64,000 nt of DNA, taken from assembly GCA_031002005.1 (NCBI GenBank), contig CM061918.1, forward strand, positions 66,312,531-66,376,530, written 5' to 3'. This DNA is from Vandiemenella viatica. Its lineage: Eukaryota; Arthropoda; Insecta; Orthoptera; Morabidae. A program made the position numbers and the translations under genes. The notes beneath the pieces were generated by a model that saw nothing but the letters and a program-made list of their open reading frames with translations, was not told the DNA's origin and searched no databases. Positions within the stretch are counted from its first letter, which is position 1. Every line of letters begins with the position of its first letter. Positions 54,801-58,538 of this stretch are shown here, in pieces.

Positions 54801-56638
54801 ATTATCACTTTGATATTTATTATTAAAACGTTCTGGAACCATTAGAAATGTACAGAATATTATTATAAATGGTTTGTTTCATTGCTTTATAATCGGTATC
54901 GGCATGGTAAGCTGAGCTCCCTTTCCATAACCTCTTCAGTAGTAAGGTGCTTACATTGTACTTAACAATGCTACGTTAAACTCAGTAAAATTATGTAACC
55001 TACCATCCTTTAATTTTTGAGTTATCAAGAATGATTAATATTTTAAATGAATCAGTTGTATAATGCAGATTGATATAGTAATACTTTGTCTAACTCATTA
55101 ATGGTTTGTGTGGTCCTCAGAAATGCCAGATGTATTGATCCACTGCTGGAAATGTGCACATCATTGACACATCTTGACCTGAACTGCTGCAGTTTAATTG
55201 ACAGCAAAGAATTGACTGGTTGCAGTTTGTTTGTCAGTATAACAGTGACGAAGTTAAGTGTACTGGGTCAGTTAACAAATATCCGATCACTGATCTTAAG
55301 ACACTGTCCAAGTGTATTAGCTGAATCTCTTTTTGGGTAAGCACTTTAACTTTTGTGAAATGTAGAAAAATTTCATTTAATAATCCCTCTTGAAATGAAG
55401 TTATATTGCCATTAAATCTACTTCACTTTAGTGTGCACATTTATATTTTTGTGTTTCTCCACCATCCTGCTGTTACAGGGGAGTACTCAAAAGTAGCTGG
55501 AATTTTATTTTTTCAAACTGTTTACTCATTTTTTTTAACTCTTTAGTACTCTACAAAGTACTTTCCATTTAAGTTAACACACTTATCTAGCTTTTTTCCT
55601 CCATTGTTCAAAACATCTATTTTAATTCAACCATTGTGATGCTGGGCAGTACCTCTACTGTTTTTGTCTTCACTTCATCCAAATTGGCAAAATGTTTTCC
55701 CTTCACGTTCCCCTTCATTTGTGGGAATAAAAAAAAAATCACGAGGGTCTAAATCAGTAGAATAGGCTAGGCTTCCTGTTGATAACTGGTGCATTGTAAT
55801 GGCTGAGCAAGATGGAACACGGTTGTGATGGAAAAACCAGTCACCCCTTCTGCCACAATTTTTACGTTTTTAATCCTGTCAGACACTGTAGAACAATCAT
55901 CTCAGTACCTCCAAGTAGAGACGCTGGTTGATAGTATGATCTTGAGAAACTGATTCCTTATGCATCACCCTTCTAACATTGAAAAAATATAAGTTGCAAG
56001 AGTATAGACAGTCATCAGTTGACATTTCACCTTTTTTGAAACAGGAAAACCAATGATACATTGTGTTTTACCCATAGCAGCATTCTCATAAGCTGGTTTC
56101 AGCATCTCAACAATTTCTGCGTATTTTCCCCCAAGTCAGAAGCAGTACTTTATGACCAGTTGCTTTTAACATAAGTCTGACATGACAAATAATGAGGAAC
56201 AGGGAAAACAGCCACCAAAAATAAATTTCAGAGTGCCAAAGGAATGTTACTTTGCACACTGCCTCACGTAGCATGGATTTACACTCTTCTATTTGGAGAA
56301 CCATGTACAATGGATGCTCTGTAAACCAATTAGGTTACTTTTTGGTATCCCCACACATGTCAAGAAATTTTGAATTATTTTTGTTTATAACAACGTTATT
56401 ATACTTTCTTATCATTTGTTGAGGTGTTTTATTATATTTTTTCTTGTTTTCTATCTGCTAGGTCTGGCAGCCTTTCACACCTTGAGGTTCTGGAGATGTT
56501 TGATTATGACCTGATGGATAGTGTAGTTGTGACCATTTGTATGTGCTGCCCTGAACTAAAAGAGTTGCGTCTAAATGCATGTTTTGAAATTACTGATGAA
56601 GCTCTCAGGGAGTTACGTCAACTAAGAAAACTTCACAC
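20299..56638 (+). CDS. F-box/LRR protein gene, five exons visible, 3' incomplete
   Basis: The joined exons 20290-20492, 21332-21500, 32923-33233, 55121-55336 and 56462-56638 keep one open frame; donor phases are 2, 0, 2, 2, 2 and each acceptor fits. The product (about 355 residues so far) begins with an F-box at about residues 15-62 ('LPDEVMLKILSY', 'VSRRWKTLSNDPEVW'). Leucine-rich repeats of the FBXL kind follow ('CPNIRSLTIP', 'CPQLDVLKL', 'CTSLTHLDLNCC', 'CPELKELRLNACFEITDEAL'). F-box proteins bind Skp1 in SCF ubiquitin ligases and use the LRRs to hold substrates; which FBXL subfamily this is cannot be told. ATG 20299 is preferred over 20296 because it has A at -3 and G at +4. The last exon ends on an open GT donor, so the gene continues rightward. 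Introns 2 and 3 (11.4 and 21.9 kb) are filled with transposons. Confidence 0.88.
20493..21331 (+). other. Intron 1 of the F-box/LRR gene
   Basis: An 839-bp GT-AG intron. It holds an unrecognised 83-codon - strand ORF (21111-20860) with no visible motif and no obvious repeat ends. Confidence 0.7.
21332..21500 (+). CDS. F-box/LRR gene exon 2
   Basis: Acceptor TATTTGCAG|T at 21331; donor GAT|GTAAGT at 21501. The 169 bp turn phase 2 into phase 0. It encodes 'LVTDDEVESILEQACQL...' followed by an LRR-like 'CHQLTTLHIDSI'. Confidence 0.88.
22091..22435. mobile_element. MITE with about 75-bp inverted repeats
   Basis: The left arm (about 22091-22168) and right arm (about 22370-22435) are reverse complements with few mismatches, sharing AACTGCAACACA(G/A)TTACC and TTTAATGAT. 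No coding content. The target duplication is unclear because the flanks are AT-rich. Confidence 0.7.
22502..23976 (-). mobile_element. Solo LTR 1 (1475 bp), TAGT target duplication
   Basis: Starts TGTGAG and ends CTTACA, with an exact 4-bp duplication TAGT (22498-22501, 23977-23980). The left end (TGTGAGAAACAAAG) parallels the LTR of the 9.2-kb element (TGTAAGGAACAAAG), and both have GATGGTCGCCACC a little inside. On the - strand a CACGTCAT box lies about 20 bp before an AATAAATAG TATA-like box (near 22995-22985), the same layout as solo LTR 2. A lone LTR flanked by a TSD is the product of LTR-LTR recombination. Confidence 0.82.
23977..24499. other. No recognised gene
   Basis: Intronic sequence with one weak hammerhead-like string (GATGAAG...CTTCGAAAC, about 24051-24081) and no coding signal. 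Confidence 0.4.
24500..25390 (+). pseudogene. mariner transposase pseudogene (copy 1)
   Basis: The + strand reads, across frames, an N-terminal HTH region ('SVIRFMQSDGIKPIDIYRRMK'), a gap, then 'FFWDEKGILLEHY' (near 24905), 'LLQHDNAA' (near 25045), 'SPDLAPSEFHMF' (near 25125) and 'GGGDYVKI' (near 25310). These are mariner catalytic-domain landmarks in the right order. The position normally holding the third catalytic Asp reads Glu. Many stops; a long internal stretch between HTH and catalytic domain is missing. Confidence 0.75.
25411..28269 (+). CDS. LINE pol: reverse transcriptase, RNase H, C-terminal zinc motif
   Basis: The frame is open upstream of the first ATG (25534), with 'WWNPTCSKAIAQRR', a conserved segment preceding LINE RT domains. 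The ATG is therefore not the natural start and the 5' end is a truncation. Counting from that ATG: an RT domain with 'KQGKDPTKATSYRPISL', 'QSGFRKGKST', 'VFLDIQSAYD' and FADD at 332-335; an RNase H domain with Asp626 ('YTDGS'), Glu663, Asp687 ('LTDS'), His733 ('PAHKG') and Asp743; and a CCHC-type motif (Cys843, Cys845, His855, Cys860). RT with a downstream RNase H is typical of I, R1 and Loa-group LINEs. All catalytic residues seen are present, but without an endonuclease the copy cannot move by itself. Confidence 0.88.
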   Translation, partial: KARGTTKSRPPIWWNPTCSKAIAQRRLALNLYRKNPDLQHYMSYLQINARTKRTLKTQKRQNWIQFCETLGKDSNISSVWSTIRKFKNNGFNSETPKISTTTLEDIADKIAPSTVQEEDSNFALNPQEASDHQLCTPFTMTELQQALKRSSYSSPGIDGIHYAMLTNMPPAGLQRLLNIFNKIWMKEPIPAEWRTQVIIPILKQGKDPTKATSYRPISLMSCVGKTLERLIKNRLEWWVEANNLIPNSQSGFRKGKSTLDNLAILTSDIYLSFCNKQYLGAVFLDIQSAYDNVRIPHLMHKLETLGVPMKLVKGLYSLLSERIIYVSSKKNRVGPRIVNQGLPQGAILSPLLFLLYISDIIHSIPTKIISLQFADDVVIYANDVSQQEVHNLLNKAITALIKWLHTNGFELSLEKSSVVYFSKRKITHDSDSIQIGPHKLALKKQARFLGMLLDSRLSWSQHIDQLIAKSNSRLNIIRMVSGTWWGSHPKTLLLLYRTLIRSLLEYGSMFYQYARKDALKKLDRLQAACLRACVGAIRSTPINALLVEAGEPPLHIRRSYLEEKFIMEKLVLNTHPLHHRFERMQGLANKGKSQLKLPLLNAYKLWSKYKDKVASYDIHPIFQEPYELRLEEIHIHFLEGDINPTLNQKLNRLLAEIGKNTVKIYTDGSKNSEENRVGAAFFCPNTNHSAQFSLHEETSIFTAEAKAILEAVKYSQMIQADKSIILTDSMSVLKRLQNNTWNYHLPMTILEIRKQIKSSKERGITTYLLWVPAHKGIKYNEQVDTLAKQAILNGFKDGMNLPTSDIIHTIKKRAKEKWQEEWRTSLTTKASHYGSIQPIIPPQPWFYKWITSRRLTTMISRLRFNHGRFPSHLYRLGLRESPLCDCSDQTIGDTNHIIFSCRKFKRAQDTMIKDLVNIGIPLPTNLILLLVSDDKAVYNSLIRFLKNGNIEI
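28312..28860 (+). repeat. Tandemly duplicated 3'UTR unit (about 300 bp x 2)
   Basis: Units start at 28312 (GAATTGTATAAACGACTAC) and 28612 (GAATTGTATCAACTGCTAC). They run in parallel through ATTGTAAGTAGC(C/A)TAAGTA, CATGT/CCTGT blocks and ATGGT(C/T)ACATAACCGAA-like ends. The copies have diverged, so the duplication is older than this insertion. Confidence 0.75.
28960..29175 (+). pseudogene. Penelope-like element C-terminal fragment
   Basis: The frame at 29004 ('LFNNCFTGRAIGVFPDSTT...HRWKLAFQNI', 'PRGLILEL') aligns by eye with the C-terminal half of the GIY-YIG-containing protein at 31755-31369 ('FNNCISVRVIRVFPDN', 'CRWELAYQNI', 'PPGLNLQ'). Confidence 0.65.
29310..29981. repeat. Inverted pair of Penelope-associated terminal repeats
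   Basis: The + oriented copy (about 29310-29700) and the - oriented copy (about 29700-29981) meet head to head near 29700 and are related to 19590-20030. Penelope-like elements can be bounded by such repeats in direct or inverted order. The mariner copy that follows starts exactly at the end of this pair (GAAAGTGG|TAACAGACG). Confidence 0.6.
29982..31301 (+). mobile_element. mariner element, left terminal repeat truncated
   Basis: The right end carries a full inverted repeat (CGAGGGCTGTCCAGAAAGT then AACAGACGTTTTG on the - strand, ending 31301, followed by TA). The left end retains only its inner part (TAACAGACGTTTTG, 29982-29995), joined directly to the Penelope-associated repeat. The outer half of the left repeat has been lost. 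Confidence 0.8.
30126..31199 (+). pseudogene. mariner transposase, two frameshifts, third catalytic Asp changed to Asn
   Basis: ORF 30126-30389 is the N-terminal HTH region ('EVRAVIRFLLAKNHKP', 'VRQWCIDFKNGRTNVHDEDR'). A run of seven A (30378-30384) shifts the frame; a second shift near 30495 leads into 30492-31199, the catalytic domain. There are 'VTGDETWV' (first Asp), 'LFLHDNARPH' (second Asp) and 'YSPDLAPSNYHLF'. The residue 34 positions after the second Asp is Asn (codon AAC, 31008-31010) where active mariners have Asp. The C-terminus 'CLNLNGDYVET' is complete. Transposase cuts DNA at the terminal repeats; with a DDN triad this one would not be expected to do so normally even without the frameshifts. 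The human SETMAR mariner domain carries the same substitution. Confidence 0.88.
31369..31980 (-). pseudogene. Penelope-like element: GIY-YIG endonuclease region
   Basis: The frame 31755-31369 (128 aa) reads 'ITPYIIYQLTCFHCSSSYIGLTTNPLVIRM..HR': a Tyr-containing first strand, a CxxC pair, 'YIGLT', and Arg and His positions of GIY-YIG nucleases as found at the C-terminus of Penelope-like retroelements. Just upstream (31939-31745) 'RPPNLKNILIHKYSPNN' matches the short segment preceding it in such proteins. The RT domain is absent. The same family is represented on the + strand at 28960-29175. Confidence 0.72.
32110..32922. other. No recognised gene; long T-tract
   Basis: A T-homopolymer of about 47 bases (32142-32188) may be the A-tail of a decayed - strand retroposon. 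The rest up to exon 3 shows no coding or repeat signal I can name. Confidence 0.45.
32923..33233 (+). CDS. F-box/LRR gene exon 3
   Basis: Acceptor CTTTCTGCAG ends at 32922; donor CATAG|GTAAGTA at 33234. 311 bp, phase 0 in, phase 2 out. It encodes 'ELVKNCPNIRSLTIPCRL', 'QLLQSLEIENEY' and 'CPQLDVLKLIEDV', three LRR-like segments. Confidence 0.9.
33234..33820 (+). other. Start of intron 3, no recognised element
   Basis: Between the exon 3 donor and the first LINE-A copy; chance ORFs only. Confidence 0.4.
33821..36370 (+). pseudogene. LINE-A copy 1: partial endonuclease plus RT, frameshifted
   Basis: Frame 33821-34273 holds the endonuclease C-terminal half ('IIIGGDLNLPGVNW', 'ISDHEAVLID'). Frame 34376-35206 holds the pre-RT region ('NYRPISLTSVVGK'). 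Frame 35143-36285 (380 aa) holds 'ALDLSKAFDRVSHKM', 'GVPQGSVLGPLLF', 'LFADDIMLY' and the thumb region to the C-terminus. A TGA near 34271 and a one-base deletion near 35079-35081 (seen against copy 2) are the main breaks. The 5' end is truncated inside the endonuclease and the 3' end carries an AATTA-type tail. It resembles CR1/jockey-group LINEs; RNase H is absent. Confidence 0.88.
37622..37654 (+). promoter_or_regulatory. CRE-like site and TATA box of solo LTR 2
   Basis: TGACGTCA (37622-37629, with flanking C) is a perfect CREB/ATF-type palindrome. TATAAAAG (37647-37654) follows about 18 bp later. A transcription start would be expected near 37680. Confidence 0.6.
38001..38006 (+). terminator. 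Polyadenylation signal AATAAA of solo LTR 2
   Basis: AATAAA lies about 350 bp after the TATA box and 240 bp before the LTR end, which would place the R/U5 boundary near 38020-38030. Confidence 0.5.
38890..39134 (-). mobile_element. SINE-1, tRNA-derived, full length
   Basis: On the - strand: head with box A TGGTGTAATGG (39114-39124), perfect box B GGTTCGAATCC (39070-39080), a body with TTTGGGTTTTCCATGG, and a 3' end GACGTTAAGCAG followed by an A-rich tail (38896-38908). Pol III promoter boxes are intact. Its left flank is an (AT)n run. Confidence 0.88.
39135..39933. other. No recognised gene
   Basis: AT-rich intronic sequence without an ORF over 60 codons or visible repeat ends. Confidence 0.4.
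39934..42437 (+). pseudogene. LINE-A copy 2, 5'-truncated, split by an RTE-type LINE
   Basis: The left part (39934-40298) matches 35062-35426 of copy 1 and keeps the base that copy 1 lost. The right part (41490-42437) resumes at 'NNCVDCLLSEIRLF' and runs to the C-terminus and AATTA tail. 41536 reads 'FSDDIMLY': the catalytic box has become FSDD, and a TAA interrupts near 41701. Copy 2 starts inside the RT domain, so it never had an endonuclease. Confidence 0.85.
40300..41489 (-). pseudogene. RTE-type LINE reverse transcriptase fragment
   Basis: The 288-aa - strand frame (41445-40579) is open and reads 'LCLAFIDFEKAFDSVHH', 'GVKQGDSISPKLF' and 'LRFADDIVLLS', then 'LKINISKSK', 'YLGQLIN' and the tail 'RSMERAMLGFTRRDRKR'. 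GVKQGDxxSPKLF and this tail are characteristic of RTE-clade LINEs. It is 5'-truncated at 41489 and ends at the left with an A/T-rich tail (about 40298-40315). It sits inside LINE-A copy 2 in the opposite orientation. Confidence 0.88.
42438..42828. other. No recognised gene
   Basis: AT-rich spacer ending in a T-tract (42819-42834). Confidence 0.4.
42842..43265 (+). mobile_element. Foldback element with hammerhead-like core and about 13-bp TSD
   Basis: The left arm (about 42868-42950) is the reverse complement of the right arm (about 43178-43258), sharing GACACTATCCGG, TGATGAAGACAGCAG and ACCTGTGAAGCT-like blocks. TTTTTACTGATGT flanks both sides (about 42829-42841 and 43266-43278). In the right arm CTGATGA (43179-43185) is followed by a GACAGC...GCTGTC stem (43187-43205) and AAAA where GAAA is expected, a near-match to a hammerhead ribozyme core with one key G lost. 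Confidence 0.6.
43266..43781. other. No recognised gene
   Basis: AT-rich intronic spacer. Confidence 0.4.
43782..44134. mobile_element. hAT-like MITE with C-rich interior
   Basis: The ends CAGTGGCAGATCCAGG and, inverted, CAGTGGTGGATCCAGG are nearly the same as those of the element at 61034-61295. The inside has several CTCAAGCC(C) repeats and long C runs. The 8-bp flanks (CTTATAAG / CTAAGTTA) do not match well, so the duplication has decayed or the ends are misplaced. Confidence 0.65.
44341..45287. mobile_element. Foldback DNA element with multiple subterminal repeats
   Basis: Inverted ends (CCATTCACACTAGCGGT at both) are flanked by TTCAAGG (44334-44340, 45288-45294), which could be read as 8 bp with the next T. 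The TTCACACTAG(C/T)GGTCAG word and CAGCTCAG words recur several times near both ends (44346-44430 and 45119-45283). The interior (44450-45100) is AT-rich without a transposase. The TSD size favours hAT. Confidence 0.75.
45288..45735. other. No recognised gene
   Basis: AT-rich intronic spacer up to the 9.2-kb LTR element. Confidence 0.4.
45736..47163 (-). repeat. Left LTR (3' LTR of the - strand element)
   Basis: 1428 bp. On the + strand it begins TGTAAGGAACAAAG and ends GGTGCTTACA. It differs from the right LTR by scattered single bases and short indels (for example 46129 has one T fewer than 54122-54127, and AACATGG against AACGTGG near 46986/54778). Confidence 0.93.
47164..47175 (-). promoter_or_regulatory. 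Polypurine-tract-like site
   Basis: On the - strand CTTCGGGGGGCA lies immediately before the LTR start. A purine run here would prime second-strand synthesis. Short for a typical tract, hence moderate confidence. Confidence 0.5.
49330..49530. repeat. AAT-rich microsatellite with a duplicated 20-bp phrase
   Basis: AATAATAATATTGTGGG-type units repeat at 49347-49405, then (AATAAT)n at 49470-49488. The phrase TCGCAGGCAAGTCTT occurs at about 49408 and 49490. Confidence 0.7.
49622..50272 (-). CDS. LTR-element ORF d: unknown protein with hydrophobic segment
   Basis: 216 codons, overlapping the end of ORF c by 28 nt in another frame. Visible are an internal duplication (residues about 14-30 and 41-57, each starting CFGRG and ending in a PP-containing segment), a strongly hydrophobic stretch (about 120-167, long enough for one or two membrane passes), and an acidic C-terminal tail. 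I do not recognise a family. A membrane-spanning product last in the ORF order recalls the place of envelope-like genes in some insect LTR elements, but no fusion-protein motif is evident, so that is speculation. Confidence 0.45.
   Translation of the reverse strand: MGRKKAIFMTSYQCFGRGTKMKSRLNPLPPHDNSSILKAVCFGRGPKFKSNLNLFPPNENSLFDDWRNVIKLKIFALDIQGPTQLFNHARHNMSVNTFSDFALIGNHIYSNETVNIARDLVYFFPFPIFHICFADFFMKLIVIFKVIWELELLLNLVFSFVYIHMLFCNQLPREVICQAGFDERFDTLEMKLRDAEKDCQGGEVVCDNEEVDVPIE
50245..51201 (-). CDS. LTR-element ORF c: unknown Pro/Thr-rich protein
   Basis: 318 codons from a GTG; the frame is open a little further upstream (to about 51267), so the start shown is not reliable and the product may be reached by frameshifting from ORF b. 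It contains 'PSDFQEFCDFLQRAPPRF', then a Pro/Thr-rich linker with 'TPPQPSAEQ', then 'RMRKPTYVDKLNGHLQAKMFP' and a hydrophobic C-terminal part. 'DFxxFCDxL' and 'TPPQPSxEQ' also occur in ORF b, suggesting an internal module duplication. No zinc knuckle, protease or RT motif is visible. Confidence 0.5.
   Translation of the reverse strand: MTSGPEFRAVLELQKGCLPGEDWWTHLLIEQGYKINNNPSDFQEFCDFLQRAPPRFKSSYILEENAFETLLVTPIETEDTVIATTCPPTPTIQKNVQILPPQQMVTADLDITTEPPTTGTQLVPYPDQLVDPATELVTPTPPQPSAEQTRITPAIPLIDICSASVSDPSNQLISDIQLVDSMFGAVCSHTPTNNVFKKTRMRKPTYVDKLNGHLQAKMFPQNTNNDLLCHSVPRWEPCTIKKIVFSALLFQPLSPEMTVWIFGTLHLQLGSPTFARDFSLVHPLAHHAIMILRNFGHFLPSSPQYANTETWVERKQFS
51255..52055 (-). CDS. LTR-element ORF b: unknown, possibly gag-like
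   Basis: 266 codons. Its ATG overlaps the stop of ORF a (ATGTGTGA arrangement, 52055-52048). The N-terminal 150 residues look helical and charged ('CIQKHILSKADRHFVLLES', 'EFDKKLLHCRGMLESGAEAD'); the remainder is Pro/Ser/Thr-rich with 'TPPQPSEEQ'. Position after the primer-binding site and helical composition would suit a capsid-type protein, but there is no CCHC knuckle or recognisable homology region. Confidence 0.5.
   Translation of the reverse strand: MCEDYKNTALYAQRCIQKHILSKADRHFVLLESDRWKLKFSGEIEEEKQRAKLVKGTPLAVRSEFDKKLLHCRGMLESGAEADQLQQLAVYFGSITKVTDEVFHMMLTLFVDLKPFQIKTMEDLLSDFTSFCDNLMQQGEVSNSTVPPLPVVNTVLKTETSALTPPQPSEEQSVHIGTSPPIDTPCQGIQINSEQSTLHFATERELQNNIETEDIFVVQPQNIAYSTVHVQVEEFFVASDQLPPSTHCSELIIPTPEVIGNSNPVT
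52048..52242 (-). CDS. LTR-element ORF a: short helical protein
   Basis: 64 codons, first of the four-ORF chain and in the same frame as ORF c (1041 nt from ORF a start to the ORF c start codon). The sequence is amphipathic and could form a coiled coil ('CNELKAIEQGLKIP', 'CIRRLQEQYNDR'). No family recognised. It may be the N-terminus of a product continued in ORF b after a frameshift or reinitiation. Confidence 0.4.
   Translation of the reverse strand: MKRPGLLTINVDALCNELKAIEQGLKIPPLLGSYTEEVKNCIRRLQEQYNDRCQRVWSLVMRNV
52899..53180 (-). CDS. LTR-element leader ORF, doubtful
   Basis: 93 codons between the primer-binding site and ORF a, Ser/Thr-rich with a hydrophobic C-terminus. Another frame is open over the same stretch, so this may be chance in a GC-richer segment. 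Confidence 0.2.
   Translation of the reverse strand: MLIHDFDGDSTSRGITYAEPPSARTGSSSTFIADFSVGTYRLLSTTSLHGDNIIFTLPAGDAATTLRTPAVPATTTLWITRILLLYTHHCSTS
53504..53521 (-). promoter_or_regulatory. Primer-binding-site-like sequence
   Basis: On the - strand TGGGACTTGTGTGATTCG begins directly after the CTTACA end of the 5' LTR. The opening TGG is the complement of a tRNA CCA end. I cannot say which tRNA. Confidence 0.55.
53522..54955 (-). repeat. Right LTR (5' LTR of the - strand element)
   Basis: 1434 bp, TGTAAG...CTTACA on the + strand. On its own strand it starts TGTAAGCACCTTA, identical to solo LTR 2. Confidence 0.93.
55121..55336 (+). CDS. F-box/LRR gene exon 4
   Basis: Acceptor GGTCCTCAG ends at 55120; donor TTTGG|GTAAGC at 55337. 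216 bp, phase 2 in and out. It encodes 'LLEMCTSLTHLDLNCCSLID' and 'LGQLTNIRSLILRHCPSV', two clear LRRs. It lies 166 bp to the right of the LTR element. Confidence 0.9.
55476..56352 (-). pseudogene. mariner copy 2 remnant filling intron 4
   Basis: Imperfect inverted ends (CAGGGGAGTACTCAAAAGT at 55476; GGGGATACCAAAAAGTAAC inverted at 56352). On the - strand, broken frames read 'FSCFKKGEMSTDD' (HTH end, near 56040), 'DWFFHHNR' (second catalytic Asp region; the Asp is lost), 'STDLDPRDFFFIP' and 'KLDKCVNLNGKYF'. The segment between HTH and catalytic domain is deleted and no stretch is open. Confidence 0.7.
56462..56638 (+). CDS. F-box/LRR gene exon 5 (last visible)
   Basis: Acceptor TCTGCTAG ends at 56461; donor CAC AC|GTATGG at 56639. 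177 bp, phase 2 in and out. It encodes 'LSHLEVLEMFDYDLMDSVV' and 'CCPELKELRLNACFEITDEALRELRQL', LRRs of the cysteine-containing type. A further exon is required. Confidence 0.88.
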
Positions 56639-56689
56639 GTATGGAACTGGTTTACTGAATCTGATTTTTATACTAACAATAGAATAATA

Positions 56690-57538
56690 ATTATTTTTTA
56701 CATGTTACAGTTTTGTTGTTAAATACTTGTTTTAGTGTGAGAGAAAAGTGTTGCCACTTGTGTGAAAAATAGTATATCTCTAATTATTGATGGGGGACAC
56801 CATCACCTATGAAAAGATTCCCATGCTGCACCCCTTTTTGATTAAAATTGAAACATAGACATCCAGTAATAACAAAAGTAAATGAAAATAAAAGTTTTTC
56901 CTCAAGAGCCTCATCTTCATCAAACATTCTACTTCTGCAGTTAGCAGCCAACACTTTATTTAATTTATTTATTTATTTATTCAACCCCAGAAGTCTATCT
57001 CTAGTAACTCTTGTCTATGATCATTGAATACTGGTGAACTATAAATGTCTTTGCTAACAAATTTGAATACCCTCCAGAAATTGTTCTATTATCTTTGCAG
57101 TACACCCTATAACCATCAGGGAAAACTTCATTGTCTATCACTCTGTACTTTAACCACTCCTACAACTACTTGTGGTTTGAGTATCTCTATCAAGTAACCA
57201 AGTTGTTTTACTTTGCATATTATACTCCTACAGTAAGTGTGTTTTAATTGGCTTTGCGATATTTTCAACATTAATCTTCATCTTGCCAGTTACAATTCTG
57301 TCTGATTCTTTCAACAGCTTCAATTATTTCTTTAGAATTTATGACTTTTACAATCACATTTCTGCATTCAATGTCAATTTTGGTCAACAATTTTTTCCTC
57401 TTCACCAGCAGCCTCTAACATAAAAAAAGCCCAGACCTGACCCCATCCTATTACTTACAGGTTTAGCAAACAACTCAGAAAGCAATGCCTTGCCTCTTCT
57501 ATGTAGATATAGGATAAGCCTACTGAAATCCCATCTAC
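56690..57538 (-). pseudogene. LINE endonuclease fragment and flank
   Basis: On the - strand near 57160-57040 one frame reads 'YRVIDNEVFPDGYRVYCKDNR', matching the 'xxVxDxEIFPDGYxVYRxDR' segment of insect LINE endonucleases. A TTTA-rich stretch at 56958-56982 may be its tail. The sequence runs into the assembly gap. Confidence 0.6.
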
Positions 57539-58538
57539 NNNNNNNNNNNNNNNNNNNNNNNNNNNNNNNNNNNNNNNNNNNNNNNNNNNNNNNNNNNNNN
57601 NNNNNNNNNNNNNNNNNNNNNNNNNNNNNNNNNNNNNNNNNNNNNNNNNNNNNNNNNNNNNNNNNNNNNNNNNNNNNNNNNNNNNNNNNNNNNNNNNNNN
57701 NNNNNNNNNNNNNNNNNNNNNNNNNNNNNNNNNNNNNNNNNNNNNNNNNNNNNNNNNNNNNNNNNNNNNNNNNNNNNNNNNNNNNNNNNNNNNNNNNNNN
57801 NNNNNNNNNNNNNNNNNNNNNNNNNNNNNNNNNNNNNNNNNNNNNNNNNNNNNNNNNNNNNNNNNNNNNNNNNNNNNNNNNNNNNNNNNNNNNNNNNNNN
57901 NNNNNNNNNNNNNNNNNNNNNNNNNNNNNNNNNNNNNNNNNNNNNNNNNNNNNNNNNNNNNNNNNNNNNNNNNNNNNNNNNNNNNNNNNNNNNNNNNNNN
58001 NNNNNNNNNNNNNNNNNNNNNNNNNNNNNNNNNNNNNNNNNNNNNNNNNNNNNNNNNNNNNNNNNNNNNNNNNNNNNNNNNNNNNNNNNNNNNNNNNNNN
58101 NNNNNNNNNNNNNNNNNNNNNNNNNNNNNNNNNNNNNNNNNNNNNNNNNNNNNNNNNNNNNNNNNNNNNNNNNNNNNNNNNNNNNNNNNNNNNNNNNNNN
58201 NNNNNNNNNNNNNNNNNNNNNNNNNNNNNNNNNNNNNNNNNNNNNNNNNNNNNNNNNNNNNNNNNNNNNNNNNNNNNNNNNNNNNNNNNNNNNNNNNNNN
58301 NNNNNNNNNNNNNNNNNNNNNNNNNNNNNNNNNNNNNNNNNNNNNNNNNNNNNNNNNNNNNNNNNNNNNNNNNNNNNNNNNNNNNNNNNNNNNNNNNNNN
58401 NNNNNNNNNNNNNNNNNNNNNNNNNNNNNNNNNNNNNNNNNNNNNNNNNNNNNNNNNNNNNNNNNNNNNNNNNNNNNNNNNNNNNNNNNNNNNNNNNNNN
58501 NNNNNNNNNNNNNNNNNNNNNNNNNNNNNNNNNNNNNN
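57539..58538. other. Assembly gap, exactly 1000 N
   Basis: A round-number run of N is a scaffolding placeholder, so the true distance is unknown. Missing F-box/LRR exons could lie here. Confidence 0.98.

Larger units (their letters stand above)
45736..54955 (-). mobile_element. 9.2-kb LTR retrotransposon without recognisable pol
   Basis: Two near-identical LTRs (45736-47163, 53522-54955) bound 6.36 kb. Orientation is set by a G-tract polypurine-like site beside the left LTR and a TGG-starting primer-binding-like site beside the right LTR, both on the - strand, and by all long ORFs lying on that strand. The flanks TTGC/TTGT fit a 4-bp duplication with one change. Reading through all frames I find no protease, RT, RNase H or integrase motif, so the element appears non-autonomous, yet it carries four overlapping ORFs. 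The left half of the interior (47164-49600) is non-coding with microsatellites near 49330-49490. It lies in intron 3, antisense to the F-box gene. Confidence 0.88.
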
